Of a DNA stretch of 64,000 bases, positions 38,157 to 48,018 are shown piece by piece. A model generated the notes under the pieces. It saw nothing but the letters and a program-made list of their open reading frames with translations, did not search any database and had not been told where the DNA came from. Within the stretch, counting starts at the first letter, position 1, and each line of letters begins with the position of its first letter. Position numbers and translations under genes: made by a program. The stretch is from Thermoclostridium stercorarium subsp. stercorarium DSM 8532 (GTDB lineage Bacteria; Bacillota; Clostridia; DSM-8532), in the NCBI RefSeq assembly GCF_000331995.1, contig NC_020134.1, forward strand, positions 372,001 to 436,000, given 5' to 3'.

Positions 38157-38325
38157 GGCGATTTAGGTTTAAAATATGATTGAATTGTCAATTATTTATA
38201 AGGATAATCCGGTAGAAAGCGGCTTAATAATGGAGTTTAAAATTGAACATAATAATTTTGAACATGATTAATCCGCCACCGCACCTGAGATATTTTTACA
38301 TAAGACATAGAAGGAGAGACTGAGG

Positions 38326-39582
38326 ATGAGCGTTTTTTTAATTGACGGTGGTATACCCCTTAAAGGTACGGTTCGGATAAGCGGAGCGAAGAATGCCATA
38401 CTTCCGGCTTTGGCGGCATGCCTGTTAACAGATGGTAAAACTGTATTGAAGGATGTCCCGAACCTTGAAGACGTACATACGATGTGTAATCTTTTGGCAT
38501 CTTTGGGGGCCAGGGTCAATTTTAACGTTGAAAAAAGGGAAATAACCATCGAAACCACGTCGGTTATTGAAGATACAGCACCCTACGAGCTTGTCAATAC
38601 AATGCGTGCTTCGTTTCTTGTTATGGGCCCGCTGCTGGCACGAAAAGGCCGCGCGAGGGTACCTCTTCCGGGTGGATGCGCCATAGGAAGCAGGCCTGTT
38701 GATCTGCACTTGAAAGGTTTTTCAGCGCTTGGCGCAACCATTACCACAGGCCATGGTTATGTGGAAGCCCGTGTTAACGGAAGGCTTACAGGCGCAAGAA
38801 TTTATCTTGACTTTCCAAGCGTTGGGGCGACTGAAAACATACTTATGGCGGCGGTTCTTGCAAAAGGCCAGACGGTGATAGAAAACGCGGCCAGCGAGCC
38901 TGAAATTGTGGATCTTGCGACAATGCTGGTTTCAATGGGAGCAAATGTAACCGGAGCAGGAACCGATACAATACGCGTAATAGGGACTGATAAACTGCAC
39001 CCCACCGAACACATGGTCATTCCCGACAGAATTGAAGCGGGCACATATATGCTTGCTGCCGCAATGACCGGCGGTGAGGTTAACATTGAAAACACAATGG
39101 CCGATCATCTGAAACCGGTTATCGCTAAGCTGCGCGAGGCAGGCGTCGAGATAACCGAGGAATTTAACAGAATAAATGTGAGAGCTGTCAGGCGTCCCAA
39201 AGCAGTGGACGTCAAAACTCATCCGTATCCCGGTTTCCCTACCGATATGCAGGCTCAGATGACGGCTTTTTTAAGCCAGGCTGAAGGGACAAGTATGGTT
39301 GTTGAAACCATTTTTGAAAACCGTTTTATGCACATAAATGAGCTAAAAAGAATGGGCGCGAGAATAAAAATAGACGGCAGAACGGCAATAATCGAAGGCG
39401 GAGTCCAGCTGATGGGTGCTCAGGTACGGGCCACCGATCTGAGAGCCGGAGCGGCGCTGGTACTTGCCGGATTATGTGCAAAGGACAGAACCGAAATAAG
39501 TGAAATTCATCATGTCGATCGTGGCTACGAGGCGATGGAACAGAAATTGAGAGCGCTCGGGGCGAGGATTGTAAGGGTGTGA
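38326..39582 (+). CDS. murA: UDP-N-acetylglucosamine 1-carboxyvinyltransferase
   Basis: 418 residues, the normal length. MurA moves enolpyruvate from PEP to UDP-GlcNAc, the first committed step of peptidoglycan synthesis. K22-N23 (SGAKNAIL) and the catalytic Cys118 in [12 protein letters not shown] are present; Cys, not Asp, at this position predicts fosfomycin sensitivity. The closing [16 protein letters not shown] is typical. AGGAGAGAC precedes the ATG. The gene stands alone. Confidence 0.97.
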   Translation: MSVFLIDGGIPLKGTVRISGAKNAILPALAACLLTDGKTVLKDVPNLEDVHTMCNLLASLGARVNFNVEKREITIETTSVIEDTAPYELVNTMRASFLVMGPLLARKGRARVPLPGGCAIGSRPVDLHLKGFSALGATITTGHGYVEARVNGRLTGARIYLDFPSVGATENILMAAVLAKGQTVIENAASEPEIVDLATMLVSMGANVTGAGTDTIRVIGTDKLHPTEHMVIPDRIEAGTYMLAAAMTGGEVNIENTMADHLKPVIAKLREAGVEITEEFNRINVRAVRRPKAVDVKTHPYPGFPTDMQAQMTAFLSQAEGTSMVVETIFENRFMHINELKRMGARIKIDGRTAIIEGGVQLMGAQVRATDLRAGAALVLAGLCAKDRTEISEIHHVDRGYEAMEQKLRALGARIVRV

Positions 39583-39591
39583 CATACGTAT

Positions 39592-40194
39592 TCAGTTTAG
39601 CTCGTCAAGAGTAAGCCTGAAGCCCGGAATGAAGTATTTGAAAAAATATTCGATTTCGGGCATATTCATTTCTTTTATTTTTTTCAGCGTTGTTTCTGCG
39701 GCTTTTTTAAATTCCATGTTTCCCGCTTTTTCTTCCTCTATGCATTTGATATATGCACAAATCCTGTCTGCGGCCTTTACAATTTTTCCCTCGTAAGAGG
39801 ATTCATCATAAAAAAGTATATCCCTGTAAACAGGAACCATTTCCTCAGGCAGCATGGAAAGCAATTTTTCCTTCGAAACCTTTTCCAGATCCTTGTAGGC
39901 TTTTTGAATGGAGGGATTGAAATATTTGATAGGGGTGGGCATGTCACCTGTGAGAGTTTCATTACAGTCATGAAAAATGGCCCAGACTGCGACCCGCTCG
40001 GCATTAACGTTTTTTCCGAAAAACACATTGCTTATAACTGCAAGCCCGTGGGCGATCATTGCCACCTGAAGACTGTGCTCCTGAATGTTTTCCACGTCGG
40101 TGTTCCGCATAAGTCCCCATCTTGTAATATGTTTCATCCTGGAAAGAAATGCAAAAAAATTATGTATTTTATTCAAAAAATCTTCCTCCTTCAT
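39592..40194 (-). CDS. HD-domain 5'-nucleotidase, YfbR-like
   Basis: 200 residues. YfbR-type enzymes remove the 5' phosphate from deoxynucleoside monophosphates. The HD motifs are present: the first His in NIQEHSLQVAMIAHG, then the HD pair in AIFHDCNETLTGDMPTPIKY, and a late Asp in VKAADRICAYIKC. An AAGGAGGAAG site lies before the ATG. It is convergent with murA and divergent from the DUF815 gene. Its promoter carries a LexA-like box, so it may be part of the SOS response. Confidence 0.88.
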   Translation of the reverse strand: MKEEDFLNKIHNFFAFLSRMKHITRWGLMRNTDVENIQEHSLQVAMIAHGLAVISNVFFGKNVNAERVAVWAIFHDCNETLTGDMPTPIKYFNPSIQKAYKDLEKVSKEKLLSMLPEEMVPVYRDILFYDESSYEGKIVKAADRICAYIKCIEEEKAGNMEFKKAAETTLKKIKEMNMPEIEYFFKYFIPGFRLTLDELN

Positions 40195-40211
40195 CAGCTA
40201 AAAGGGATAAA

Positions 40212-40254
40212 AGAACTTATGTTCTATTATATCCGATGTGAATAACCTTTTCAA
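40212..40254 (-). promoter_or_regulatory. Promoter of the YfbR-like gene with a LexA-like box
   Basis: On the minus strand: TTGAAA (40254-40249), 17 bases, TATAAT (40231-40226). Directly downstream, over the expected start of transcription, lies the palindrome AGAACTTATGTTCT (40212-40225), which holds GAAC-N4-GTTC, the core of Firmicute LexA (DinR) boxes. Confidence 0.6.
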
Positions 40255-40418
40255 GAATGACAAACACGGGGATTTATATGTAATTTCGCCAGAAAAAGAA
40301 GCGTTTTTAATTCCGGACAAGGCGTGTTAATCTCTGACGGATAATGAATTTCATCTTATTAAATGTTATAATTATTCAAAATAATCATTAATTCATACAA
40401 AAAGGGGAGAGCAAGATC

Positions 40419-41699
40419 GTGACCGATAAGCTTCTTTTGGAGCTCGCAAGCCTGAGCATCTATATAAATATTACGGAAGATACGGCGGTTAAAAAGCTGG
40501 CGGAACTTATAAGGCTTTTGAACGGTGAATCTGTGACACCGGAAGAGACTGTTAAAGTATACTGCGGTATTTACGCCCATCTTCTCAGGAACGGGTGTTC
40601 AAACTTCTACCAGCATGTCGAAAACCTCACCCTCCGGGACGAAAATATTTTTACTCTTTCGTGCGAGAAGGGGAGAATTAATATTAATGACCCGATTGCG
40701 AAACAGGCGGATGTTGAACTGAGAATACTGAAAAGACTTGCTGAAGTTAGCTGTGCTGAAATCAAGGAAAAAATCCGGGAAAAATTTTCCGGAAACACAC
40801 TGGTAAAGCAGATAACGGATGGGCTTCCTGACTGGAATTCAATTGCTGAAGACAGCCCGAACGCCGGATGGAGTGCCGAAGAAAGGATTTCATGGCATCG
40901 GAAAAACGGCGCCGGCATTTTCTGCAGTCATTATTTCTTTATTTACGACGGTGCGACGCAAAACTTTGTTCCTGTAAAAAACCCTGATCCGATAACCCTT
41001 GACAGGCTTTATTTTGTGGAAAACCAGAAGCGACTGGCAGTAAAAAATACAAGGATATTCCTTGCCGGCAGGACGGCAAATAACATTCTGTTTTACGGCG
41101 ACCGTGGCACTGGTAAATCCTCCATGGTCAAGGCAATAGCAAACGAATTTTGCAGGGACGGGCTGAGGCTTGTTGAAATTCCGAAAAGATATCTTGAGCA
41201 TATGCCAAAAATCACCTCAATGCTTTCGGGCCGCGGTTTGAAATTCATTTTATTTATTGACGATCTCGCCTTTGACAGCGCTGAAAGCGAGTACACCGCG
41301 CTTAAAGCCGTTCTTGAAGGCGGGATTGAGCACAGGCCGGACAATATACTGCTATATGCAACAACCAACCGTCGCCACATAGTTAAGGAAAAATTCTCCG
41401 AGAGGGAGGGACTTTATTCTGACAATTCAGACGATGAAATAAGGGCCAGGGACGCCATTCAGGAAAAGCTTTCGCTGGCTGACAGATTCGGGATAACAAT
41501 TGTTTTCACATCCCCTGCCAAAAAGGAATATCTTCAGATAGTGCATAAAATGGCTGAAGAGAGCGATATAAAAATTGATCCCGCTTTGCTTGAGCAGAAA
41601 GCCATGCAATGGGAACTGGCGTATAACGGAATGTCTCCGAGAACTGCCAGACAGTTTATAGACTGGCTGAAGGGAGAAATGGAACTGGAATTGGATTAA
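40419..41699 (+). CDS. DUF815-family AAA ATPase
   Basis: 426 residues. The N-terminal half is helical and of unknown role. The C-terminal half is an AAA domain with Walker A FYGDRGTGKSSMVKAI and Walker B LKFILFIDDLAFD, followed by the sensor stretch ILLYATTNRRHIVKEKFSER. The family DUF815 has no settled function. The GTG start at 40419 is served by AAAGGGGAGA. It is followed by the STAS/DUF951 pair after about 100 bases. Confidence 0.88.
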   Translation: MTDKLLLELASLSIYINITEDTAVKKLAELIRLLNGESVTPEETVKVYCGIYAHLLRNGCSNFYQHVENLTLRDENIFTLSCEKGRININDPIAKQADVELRILKRLAEVSCAEIKEKIREKFSGNTLVKQITDGLPDWNSIAEDSPNAGWSAEERISWHRKNGAGIFCSHYFFIYDGATQNFVPVKNPDPITLDRLYFVENQKRLAVKNTRIFLAGRTANNILFYGDRGTGKSSMVKAIANEFCRDGLRLVEIPKRYLEHMPKITSMLSGRGLKFILFIDDLAFDSAESEYTALKAVLEGGIEHRPDNILLYATTNRRHIVKEKFSEREGLYSDNSDDEIRARDAIQEKLSLADRFGITIVFTSPAKKEYLQIVHKMAEESDIKIDPALLEQKAMQWELAYNGMSPRTARQFIDWLKGEMELELD

Positions 41700-41798
41700 G
41701 GAGTTATATCGGCCTTCTCAGGAAGCGCTGAAATTTTGTTAAATATGTATTATAAAGTGGTAACAATTAAATTAGGCTTCTTGGGGAGGAAACGGATA

Positions 41799-42164
41799 AT
41801 GGATGTGATTGAAAAAAAAGTCGGTGATATTATTATTTATTCGCTATGGGGCCAGATACTCCTTTGTACCGAAAATGAGTGCAGGGAGTTTTTCGATATG
41901 CTTGCGGAGGAAAAGAGCCATTTAACAGTAATTCTTAATATGTCGGGAGTAGGTTATATAAACAGTACCGGCATAGGGATGATTGTAAAATGTCTTAAAA
42001 AATTCAGGGAAAACGGAGGCAGGCTTGTATTCTGCAGTTTGGTGCCTGAAGTTCTTAAATTGTTTGATATTATCAGGCTGACAGGCTTAATTGAAGCATA
42101 TCCTGATGAGGAAACGGCGATAAAAAAAATAACCGGGGAAAAGGGAGGTTTTTATGGACAATAA
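41799..42164 (+). CDS. STAS-domain anti-sigma-factor antagonist-like protein
   Basis: About 121 residues forming one STAS domain. The phospho-acceptor Ser is seen in GYINSTGIGMIVKCLKKF, and the C-terminal strand-helix GGRLVFCSLVPEVLKLFDI follows, as in SpoIIAA/RsbV. ATG 41799 has GGGGAGGAAAC upstream; the longer frame from 41736 has no such site. No anti-sigma kinase is adjacent. It overlaps the next gene by 11 bases. Confidence 0.88.
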   Translation: MDVIEKKVGDIIIYSLWGQILLCTENECREFFDMLAEEKSHLTVILNMSGVGYINSTGIGMIVKCLKKFRENGGRLVFCSLVPEVLKLFDIIRLTGLIEAYPDEETAIKKITGEKGGFYGQ

Positions 42165-42348
42165 AACATTCAAACTGGGCGATTTGGTGGAGCTTAAGAA
42201 ACCCCACCCCTGTGGCAGCAAAACGTGGAAGGTTGTGCGGACGGGAGCGGATATACGCATTGAGTGCCAGGGCTGCCGGCATCAGGTTATGATACCCCGA
42301 AGCAAGTTCGAAAAAAGCATAAAGAAAGTTATTACTGATAATGCTTAA
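42154..42348 (+). CDS. DUF951 family protein
   Basis: 64 residues; the family is recognised from GDLVELKKPHPCGSKTW and IRIECQGCRHQVMIPRSKF. The three Cys residues suggest a small metal-binding or SH3-like fold. The function is unknown. It is coupled to the STAS gene by overlap, with GGGAGG inside the latter's end. Confidence 0.88.
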   Translation: MDNKTFKLGDLVELKKPHPCGSKTWKVVRTGADIRIECQGCRHQVMIPRSKFEKSIKKVITDNA

Positions 42349-42458
42349 GGGCAGGAAAGTTCCTTTGGAGACGTCAATGCTCATCTGTCTGTGGAACAAA
42401 TGTTGAAGGATTCAGGAATTTTGAATTGATGCCAGAAATGTAATTAAATCAGCATGTT

Positions 42459-42632
42459 ATGCAGCACGGATTGATAAAGAATGCACCCTCTTCAGCCTGG
42501 AACTGGATAAAAGAAAATATGGTTAGACATTGGTTCATGGTTCAGCGAGAGAAGTACAACACAGTGAAGACGGCTGCAGCAGCAGAAATGAATAGTGCTA
42601 ATTTTTCATCTGAATTAACCGATAAAACGTAA
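42459..42632 (+). other. Unassigned gap 42349-42779 with one weak 57-codon frame
   Basis: The gap between the DUF951 gene and tRNA-Gly holds an open frame of 57 codons starting MQHGLIKNAPSSAWNWIKE and ending FSSELTDKT. It has no ribosome site and matches nothing I know. It may be chance or the relic of a gene. I see nothing else in the gap. Confidence 0.2.
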
Positions 42633-42779
42633 GAAGACGTTTATATGCATATGCTTTGGCGGCGCAGATTGCCACACAGAATTTCCCTTCTTCGAAAATG
42701 ATATTTTATAACAAAATATTTTTATTATGTACTTCCCAACAAAGAAAGATTGTGCTAAAATTATAGCAGAATGTTTCAT

Positions 42780-42853
42780 GCGGGTGTAATTTAGTGGTAG
42801 AATATCAGCTTCCCAAGCTGAGTGTGTGGGTTCGATTCCCATCACCCGCTCCA
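42780..42853 (+). tRNA. tRNA-Gly (anticodon CCC)
   Basis: Acceptor GCGGGTG pairs with CACCCGC; the anticodon loop is TTCCCAA, anticodon CCC; the T-loop is TTCGATT on a five-pair stem. CCA is encoded. A terminator follows. Confidence 0.95.
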
Positions 42854-42873
42854 ACTGATACAAAAAGCAAAGT

Positions 42874-42899
42874 GCTTCTCGCCAGAAGCGTTTTTTTTT
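42874..42899 (+). terminator. Terminator of tRNA-Gly
   Basis: Perfect 6-bp stem GCTTCT / AGAAGC with loop CGCC, then G and nine Ts. Confidence 0.9.
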
Positions 42900-42948
42900 G
42901 TCCTTTTTTCCCCTCTGCTGGAAAATTGCCTTCTGCATTTCTTTGTTA

Positions 42949-42999
42949 TTGATTTTTTTTGGAAAAACATGTATAATTAAGTTATAAACGCGTGTTCAC
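42949..42999 (+). promoter_or_regulatory. Promoter and operator of the LacI-type regulator
   Basis: TTGATT at 42949-42954, exactly 17 bases, TATAAT at 42972-42977. The operator TAAACGCGTGTTCAC (42985-42999) begins seven bases past the -10 and so covers the start of transcription. The same 15-mer, with one changed base, occurs at 44125-44139 before the cellobiose phosphorylase gene. This implies autoregulation. Confidence 0.8.
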
Positions 43000-43011
43000 G
43001 GTGATTTATGA

Positions 43012-44091
43012 ATGAAAAGCGAAGATATTGCAAGGCTTGCCGGTGTGTCCAGAAGCACCGTTTCCAGAGTAATAAATAATTATAAAAACGTGCCCGAAGA
43101 AACCCGCCGGAAGGTGATGCAGGTAATAGAACGATATCAGTTCCGTCCGAACAATTCCGCTAGGGTTCTTGCGGGTAAAAAGACCGATACAATTGGTCTT
43201 TTCATAGTAAGTATTGCCGAAAAGGATAATATAAACCGCGTTTACCGGAACAACTATTTCTCCCCCTTTGTTGACGCCGTTATTGACAATGCCAACGCCA
43301 ATGGCATTTATGTTCTTGTAAATTCCATATATTCATTACAGGATTACGAAAAAATAAAACGGGCTTTTCTTGAGAGAAGAATTGATGCAGGAATTGTGGT
43401 AGGAACTGAAAAGGAAATTGACGTGATAGCCCAGGTGGCGTCGATGGGATATCCTTTTTCAATTATTGACTATTCCCCTGAAGAAATTGTGCGGAAAATA
43501 AAAAAGGGAAAAGTAGCCGTTATAAATTCCACCGATGATGAAGGTACGCGTAAAATGCTTGAGTACCTTATCGGCCTTGGGCATAAAGAGATTGGCATAC
43601 TCAGCGGAAGAATGAATACCTATTCGGGCAGAATCAGGTATGACACATACCTGAAAGTTTTGGCCGAACATGGCATTGAGACGAGAAAAGAGTGGGTACT
43701 GAAAGGAGAATTCATAAAAAAGGAAGCGGCGAATGAAGTTATGAAAATGATTAACCACGGAAAACTTCCCACTGCGCTTTTCTGCTGCAACGATGACATG
43801 GCCCTGTCTGCAATTGAAGTTTTCAGGAATGAAAAAATACGCATACCTGAAGATATTTCGGTTGCGGGGTTTGATGACATCATGCCTGCATCGCTGGTGA
43901 AACCCGCCCTTACAACAGTCAGGGTGCCGTTGTACTCAATGGCCAGAAAAGCCGTTGAAGAGGTTTTAAAAATGCTCGGGGAGACGTCGGACAATATAAG
44001 CATACATAGCCTCGAAACAGAACTGATTGTCCGGGACAGCTGCACGGCGGTTTCCGGAGCGGGTATAACGAACGACAGTTTTACAGCTTAA
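43012..44091 (+). CDS. LacI-family transcriptional regulator
   Basis: 359 residues. The N-terminal helix-turn-helix is IARLAGVSRSTVSRVINN, followed by the hinge NNSARVLAGKK and a periplasmic-binding-like sugar sensor (VAGFDDIMPASLVKPALTTV). It should repress itself and the adjacent phosphorylase gene through the shared operator until a sugar, probably cellobiose or a derivative, binds. The ATG at 43012 has GGTGATTT upstream. Confidence 0.94.
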   Translation: MKSEDIARLAGVSRSTVSRVINNYKNVPEETRRKVMQVIERYQFRPNNSARVLAGKKTDTIGLFIVSIAEKDNINRVYRNNYFSPFVDAVIDNANANGIYVLVNSIYSLQDYEKIKRAFLERRIDAGIVVGTEKEIDVIAQVASMGYPFSIIDYSPEEIVRKIKKGKVAVINSTDDEGTRKMLEYLIGLGHKEIGILSGRMNTYSGRIRYDTYLKVLAEHGIETRKEWVLKGEFIKKEAANEVMKMINHGKLPTALFCCNDDMALSAIEVFRNEKIRIPEDISVAGFDDIMPASLVKPALTTVRVPLYSMARKAVEEVLKMLGETSDNISIHSLETELIVRDSCTAVSGAGITNDSFTA

Positions 44092-44124
44092 TAAATCGTC
44101 GCCGGAGCTGTCAGTTGGGATAAA

Positions 44125-44139
44125 TAAACGCGCGTTCAC
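44125..44139 (+). promoter_or_regulatory. LacI-type operator before cellobiose phosphorylase
   Basis: TAAACGCGCGTTCAC contains the perfect 10-bp palindrome AACGCGCGTT. It differs at one base from the operator before the regulator gene and lies 20 bases ahead of the ATG, in a 68-base gap without a convincing promoter. The phosphorylase may be read mainly from the regulator's promoter. Confidence 0.8.
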
Positions 44140-44159
44140 ATATTTAAGGGGGTTTTTGA

Positions 44160-46595
44160 ATGAAGTTCGGTTATTTTGACGATGTGAATAGGGAATATGT
44201 AATTACCACACCTGCCACTCCTTACCCTTGGATTAACTACCTTGGCTGCCAGGATTTTTTCTCGCTGATTTCAAACACGTCGGGAGGCTACTGCTTTTAC
44301 CGCGATGCGAGACTAAGGCGCATAACAAGGTACCGTTACAATAATGTCCCCATAGACAGCGGAGGAAGGTATTTCTACATATACGACAGCGGAGATTATT
44401 GGACACCGGGCTGGATGCCGGTAAAAAGAGAGCTTGACAGGTACGAGTGCCGTCACGGGCTGGGTTACACCCGCATTACCGGCGAAAGAAACGGTGTCGA
44501 GGTAAGTCAACTGGCCTTTGTCCCATTAAACTATAACGGTGAAGTAAATCAGGTTGTAATAACCAATAAGAGCGGCAGTGAAAAAGAGATAGCACTGTTT
44601 TCCTTCGTGGAATTCTGTCTTTGGAATGCGATGGATGACATGACAAATTTCCAAAGGAATTTCAGCACCGGAGAGGTTGAAGTGGAAGGTTCGGCTATTT
44701 ACCATAAAACCGAGTACAGGGAAAGAAGAAATCATTACGCTTTCTTCTGGGTCAATTCCCCCATTGACGGATTCGACACTGACAGGGAATCTTTTCTGGG
44801 TCTTTATAACGGTTTTGATTCTCCCAAAAACGTTGCGGCGGGAAAGCCAACCAATTCAATAGCCAGCGGCTGGTCCCCGATTGCTTCGCATTATATAAAA
44901 ATGTCGCTGAAACCGGGCGAGAAGCGAAGTTATATTTTCGTTCTGGGGTATGTTGAAAATCCGCCTGAGGAAAAATGGGAACGCAAAGGCGTGATAAACA
45001 AGAAAAGAGCCAGAGAAATGCAGCAAAAGTTTATTGATGACACCTGTGTGGAAAAAGCTTTTCAGGAACTTAAGGATTACTGGGCGGATTTATGCTCCAA
45101 ATTTGCGCTGGAAAGCCATGATGAGAAACTCAACCGTATGGTTAATATATGGAATCCGTATCAGTGCATGGTTACGTTCAATATGTCCAGAAGCGCGTCG
45201 TATTTTGAATCGGGCATCAGTAGGGGAATGGGCTTCAGGGATTCCGCACAGGATCTTTTGGGCTTTGTACATCAGGTGCCCGAACGTGCAAGGCAGAGGA
45301 TCCTTGATTTGGCTTCAACACAGTTTGAGGACGGGAGTGCGTATCATCAGTACCAGCCCCTCACCAAAAAAGGCAATTCGGATATAGGCAGTGGCTTCAA
45401 TGACGATCCGCTGTGGCTGATTTTGGCTACGGCGCAGTACATAAAAGAAACAGGGGATTTTGGAATTCTGGACGAAATGGTGCCCTTTGACTGCGATGAA
45501 AACAAAAAGGATACGCTTTTCGAACATCTTAAGCGTTCATTTTATCATGTTGTTAATAACCTTGGCCCGCATGGATTACCTCTCATAGGACGGGCGGACT
45601 GGAACGACTGCCTTAATCTGAACTGCTTTTCAACACAGCCCGATGAATCCTTTCAGACCTGCGGACAAATTGAGGGAAGGGTGGCCGAGTCGGTATTCAT
45701 AGCAGGCATGTTTGTCCTGATCGGGCCTGAGTATGTTGAACTGTGCAAGAGGCGCGGGCTTTCTGAAGAGGCGGCTGAAGCTGAGAAACACATCCAAAAC
45801 ATGGTTAATGCCGTGCTGACCCATGGTTATGACGGAGAATGGTTCTTAAGGGCATATGACCATTTTGGAAACAAAATAGGAAGCAAGGAATGCAGCGAGG
45901 GACAAATCTTCATTGAACCTCAGGGAATTTGCGTGATGGCTGGGATTGGAGTAAAAGAAGGCCTGGCACAAAAAGCCCTGGATTCGGTCATGAAACGGCT
46001 GGATACAAAGTACGGAATAGTGCTGCATACTCCAGCGTATACCGAGTATTACCTTAATTTGGGCGAGATTTCGTCTTATCCGCCGGGGTACAAGGAAAAT
46101 GCGGGGATTTTCTGCCACAACAATCCTTGGATCGCCATTGCCGAAACGGTAATCGGACGAGGAGACCGGGCTTTTGAAGTCTATTCAAAAATCGCGCCTG
46201 CATATATTGAAGATATAAGCGATATTCACAGAACCGAGCCGTATGTTTATTCCCAGATGATTGCCGGCAGGGACGCGGTGCGTTTCGGCGAGGCAAAGAA
46301 TTCATGGCTTACGGGTACCGCGGCGTGGAACTTTGTTGCGATAACCCAGTATATTCTTGGTGTAAGACCGGTATATGACGGGCTTATGGTTGATCCTTGC
46401 ATTCCGGCGTCCTGGGACGGTTTTACGGTAACAAGGGAATTCCGAGGTTCAAAATACAGGATTCGCGTTGAAAATCCCGAACATATCTGCAAAGGCGTAA
46501 AGAAAGTAATTATGGACGGAAAGGAAATCGAAGGGCAAGTTCTTCCGGTATCGCCGAAAGGAAGTGAACATGAAGTAATTGTTATAATGGGCTGA
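44160..46595 (+). CDS. cbp: Cellobiose phosphorylase (GH94)
   Basis: 811 residues, the same length as the C. thermocellum and C. stercorarium enzymes, and alignable by eye from the start (KEYVIT-like opening, [10 protein letters not shown]). It splits cellobiose with phosphate into glucose 1-phosphate and glucose, saving ATP. The catalytic Asp is D483 in [12 protein letters not shown]; the phosphate-site region [14 protein letters not shown] is present. The protein is cytoplasmic. GGGGG is spaced for the ATG. It is paired with the LacI-type regulator. Cellodextrin phosphorylase is longer (about 980 residues), so cellobiose is the likelier substrate. Confidence 0.96.
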   Translation: MKFGYFDDVNREYVITTPATPYPWINYLGCQDFFSLISNTSGGYCFYRDARLRRITRYRYNNVPIDSGGRYFYIYDSGDYWTPGWMPVKRELDRYECRHGLGYTRITGERNGVEVSQLAFVPLNYNGEVNQVVITNKSGSEKEIALFSFVEFCLWNAMDDMTNFQRNFSTGEVEVEGSAIYHKTEYRERRNHYAFFWVNSPIDGFDTDRESFLGLYNGFDSPKNVAAGKPTNSIASGWSPIASHYIKMSLKPGEKRSYIFVLGYVENPPEEKWERKGVINKKRAREMQQKFIDDTCVEKAFQELKDYWADLCSKFALESHDEKLNRMVNIWNPYQCMVTFNMSRSASYFESGISRGMGFRDSAQDLLGFVHQVPERARQRILDLASTQFEDGSAYHQYQPLTKKGNSDIGSGFNDDPLWLILATAQYIKETGDFGILDEMVPFDCDENKKDTLFEHLKRSFYHVVNNLGPHGLPLIGRADWNDCLNLNCFSTQPDESFQTCGQIEGRVAESVFIAGMFVLIGPEYVELCKRRGLSEEAAEAEKHIQNMVNAVLTHGYDGEWFLRAYDHFGNKIGSKECSEGQIFIEPQGICVMAGIGVKEGLAQKALDSVMKRLDTKYGIVLHTPAYTEYYLNLGEISSYPPGYKENAGIFCHNNPWIAIAETVIGRGDRAFEVYSKIAPAYIEDISDIHRTEPYVYSQMIAGRDAVRFGEAKNSWLTGTAAWNFVAITQYILGVRPVYDGLMVDPCIPASWDGFTVTREFRGSKYRIRVENPEHICKGVKKVIMDGKEIEGQVLPVSPKGSEHEVIVIMG

Positions 46596-46710
46596 CAATC
46601 CTGTTTTAATTTATTTAATCCTCCTCACTATTTTATAAATCCCCCTGTAGCCCCTCTGCAAGGCAAAGGTTGGGATATGAGTTTATATGATATGGTTCAT
46701 ATCAAGAAGT

Positions 46711-46737
46711 ACCGGCCTTATTGCCGGTGTTTTTTTA
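46711..46737 (+). terminator. Terminator in the gap after cellobiose phosphorylase
   Basis: Stem ACCGGC / GCCGGT with a six-base loop, then G and seven Ts. The 46596-46896 gap holds nothing else I can support. Confidence 0.85.
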
Positions 46738-46896
46738 TATTTAAAGAAAGGTACAGGGCTATTATTTTGGTGTGGTGTCTTCAATTATGAGGATTTTATT
46801 GTTGCAAAAGTGAATAATTTTTGTTTTTGGCTTTGTCTGTTTTTATGCAACAAATTTAACAAACTGCATAATTATTACACATTCTAGGGTACAAGG

Positions 46897-47328
46897 GTGA
46901 AGAGTCCTTTTAAATTTGGTGATGCCGCAAGTGATATAAAAGACATAAAGATACATTCCGATTCCATTGAAATTGTTTTTGATGTTAAATTGCTTGCGGC
47001 AGAGGCAACCATCCCGCCGGAGGATATATCATATGATAAGGAAAAAGAACAGAGGATCACTGTTTTTGACAATTGCAATGCGGTATTTGATACAAATGAA
47101 GTTTCACCGGATATTGAAGTCAACCCGTTTTTAAGATCCATTGACATGGAAAATAACGGGAATGAATGTATTTTAAAATTAGGTCTTAATTCTGTAAGAA
47201 AATATCACATGAAAGAATACTCAAAACACGAGAAATTAGAAGACCCGGTTTTTCTGTCATTGACGATCGCTTTTAAGGAGAATAATACAATAGCAATTAA
47301 AATAACTTCTTTCTGGTTGACTTTCTAA
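46897..47328 (+). CDS. Orphan hypothetical protein
   Basis: 143 residues starting at a GTG with only a weak AGGG upstream. The protein alternates acidic loops and beta strands (IHSDSIEIVFDVKLLAAE, ENNTIAIKITSFWLTF), with no signal peptide, membrane segment or known motif. The stop codon lies in the loop of the terminator, which overlaps the 3' end of the gene. It stands between the sugar cluster and the CRISPR relic and may be acquired. I do not recognise it. Confidence 0.55.
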   Translation: MKSPFKFGDAASDIKDIKIHSDSIEIVFDVKLLAAEATIPPEDISYDKEKEQRITVFDNCNAVFDTNEVSPDIEVNPFLRSIDMENNGNECILKLGLNSVRKYHMKEYSKHEKLEDPVFLSLTIAFKENNTIAIKITSFWLTF

Positions 47329-47358
47329 TCTTGCCGGAAAGAAGTTATTATTTTTTTT
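47301..47358 (+). terminator. Long-stem terminator overlapping the orphan gene's end
   Basis: Thirteen-base-pair stem AATAACTTCTTTC / GAAAGAAGTTATT, plus GG/CC, then A and eight Ts. The left arm is coding sequence. Confidence 0.88.
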
Positions 47359-47469
47359 CATTCACAGAATTTGTTACATTCTCAACTTGAAAGAATTACG
47401 GCGGGGTTTTTATTTAGTTTGAAAATTGATAAAATGTATGGTAATATTTATCATGAAAAATTTTGTTGA

Positions 47470-47600
47470 TGTCCGGCAGCCTAAAAATTGCGGGGGCCCG
47501 ACGGATGTTTAAAATTGAGCAATGTCAGCTATTTGCGGATTCTAACGCTTAAAAACTTGAAAACTGTATTTTTTAAATATGACTGTTTATTGCCGATTTT
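47470..47600 (+). promoter_or_regulatory. Leader-like segment before the CRISPR relic
   Basis: An AT-rich stretch with one GC patch (GCGGGGGCCCGACGG at 47490-47504) lies directly ahead of the first repeat, on the side where the leader should be if the repeats read GTTT...GAAAC. The resemblance to clostridial leaders is from memory and weak. Confidence 0.35.
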
Positions 47601-47604
47601 ACGG

Positions 47605-47909
47605 GTTTGAAGTTTAACCTATGAGGGATTAAAACGGAGCAGAGTTGATTATGTTTTTATCGTAAATATATTCAGTTTTGAGTATACCTATGAGGAATTG
47701 ATACAACATTCGACATATCTCTGGCCGGACATCGTATATACGTTTGATGTTTACCTATAAGGAATTGAAATGCATATTCTGTATATTCAATCTTGTCGAT
47801 CTTTTCAAAGTTCGAAGTCTACCTGTGAGGAATTGAAACAGAGTTAAGCTGAAGCAGTTGACTACGACGAGGTCGTTCAGTTTTCAGACTACCTATAAGG
47901 CATCAAATG
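47605..47909 (+). CRISPR. Degenerate five-repeat CRISPR array, no cas genes
   Basis: Five 30-31-base repeats begin at 47605, 47675, 47742, 47810 and 47880, with 37-40-base unique spacers (period 67-70). Their 3' part follows ACCTATGAGGAATTGAAAC: copies 1-4 match 17-18 of 19 positions and copy 5 matches 13. The 5' part (GTTTGAAGTYT) is more varied. This is the repeat type of clostridial type I-B/III arrays, such as those of C. thermocellum. No two copies are identical, so the array is a relic. The last copy is the worst, as expected at the distal end. Confidence 0.8.
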
Positions 47910-48018
47910 AACTCCTGCGTAGTGATCTCCTTACCCTGTATGGAAACATAAATTTTTGTTTATAAATAGGAATGAAATTTGCCATGTGAAAACAAGGTGA
48001 ATTAAAGGCAAAAAAGGA

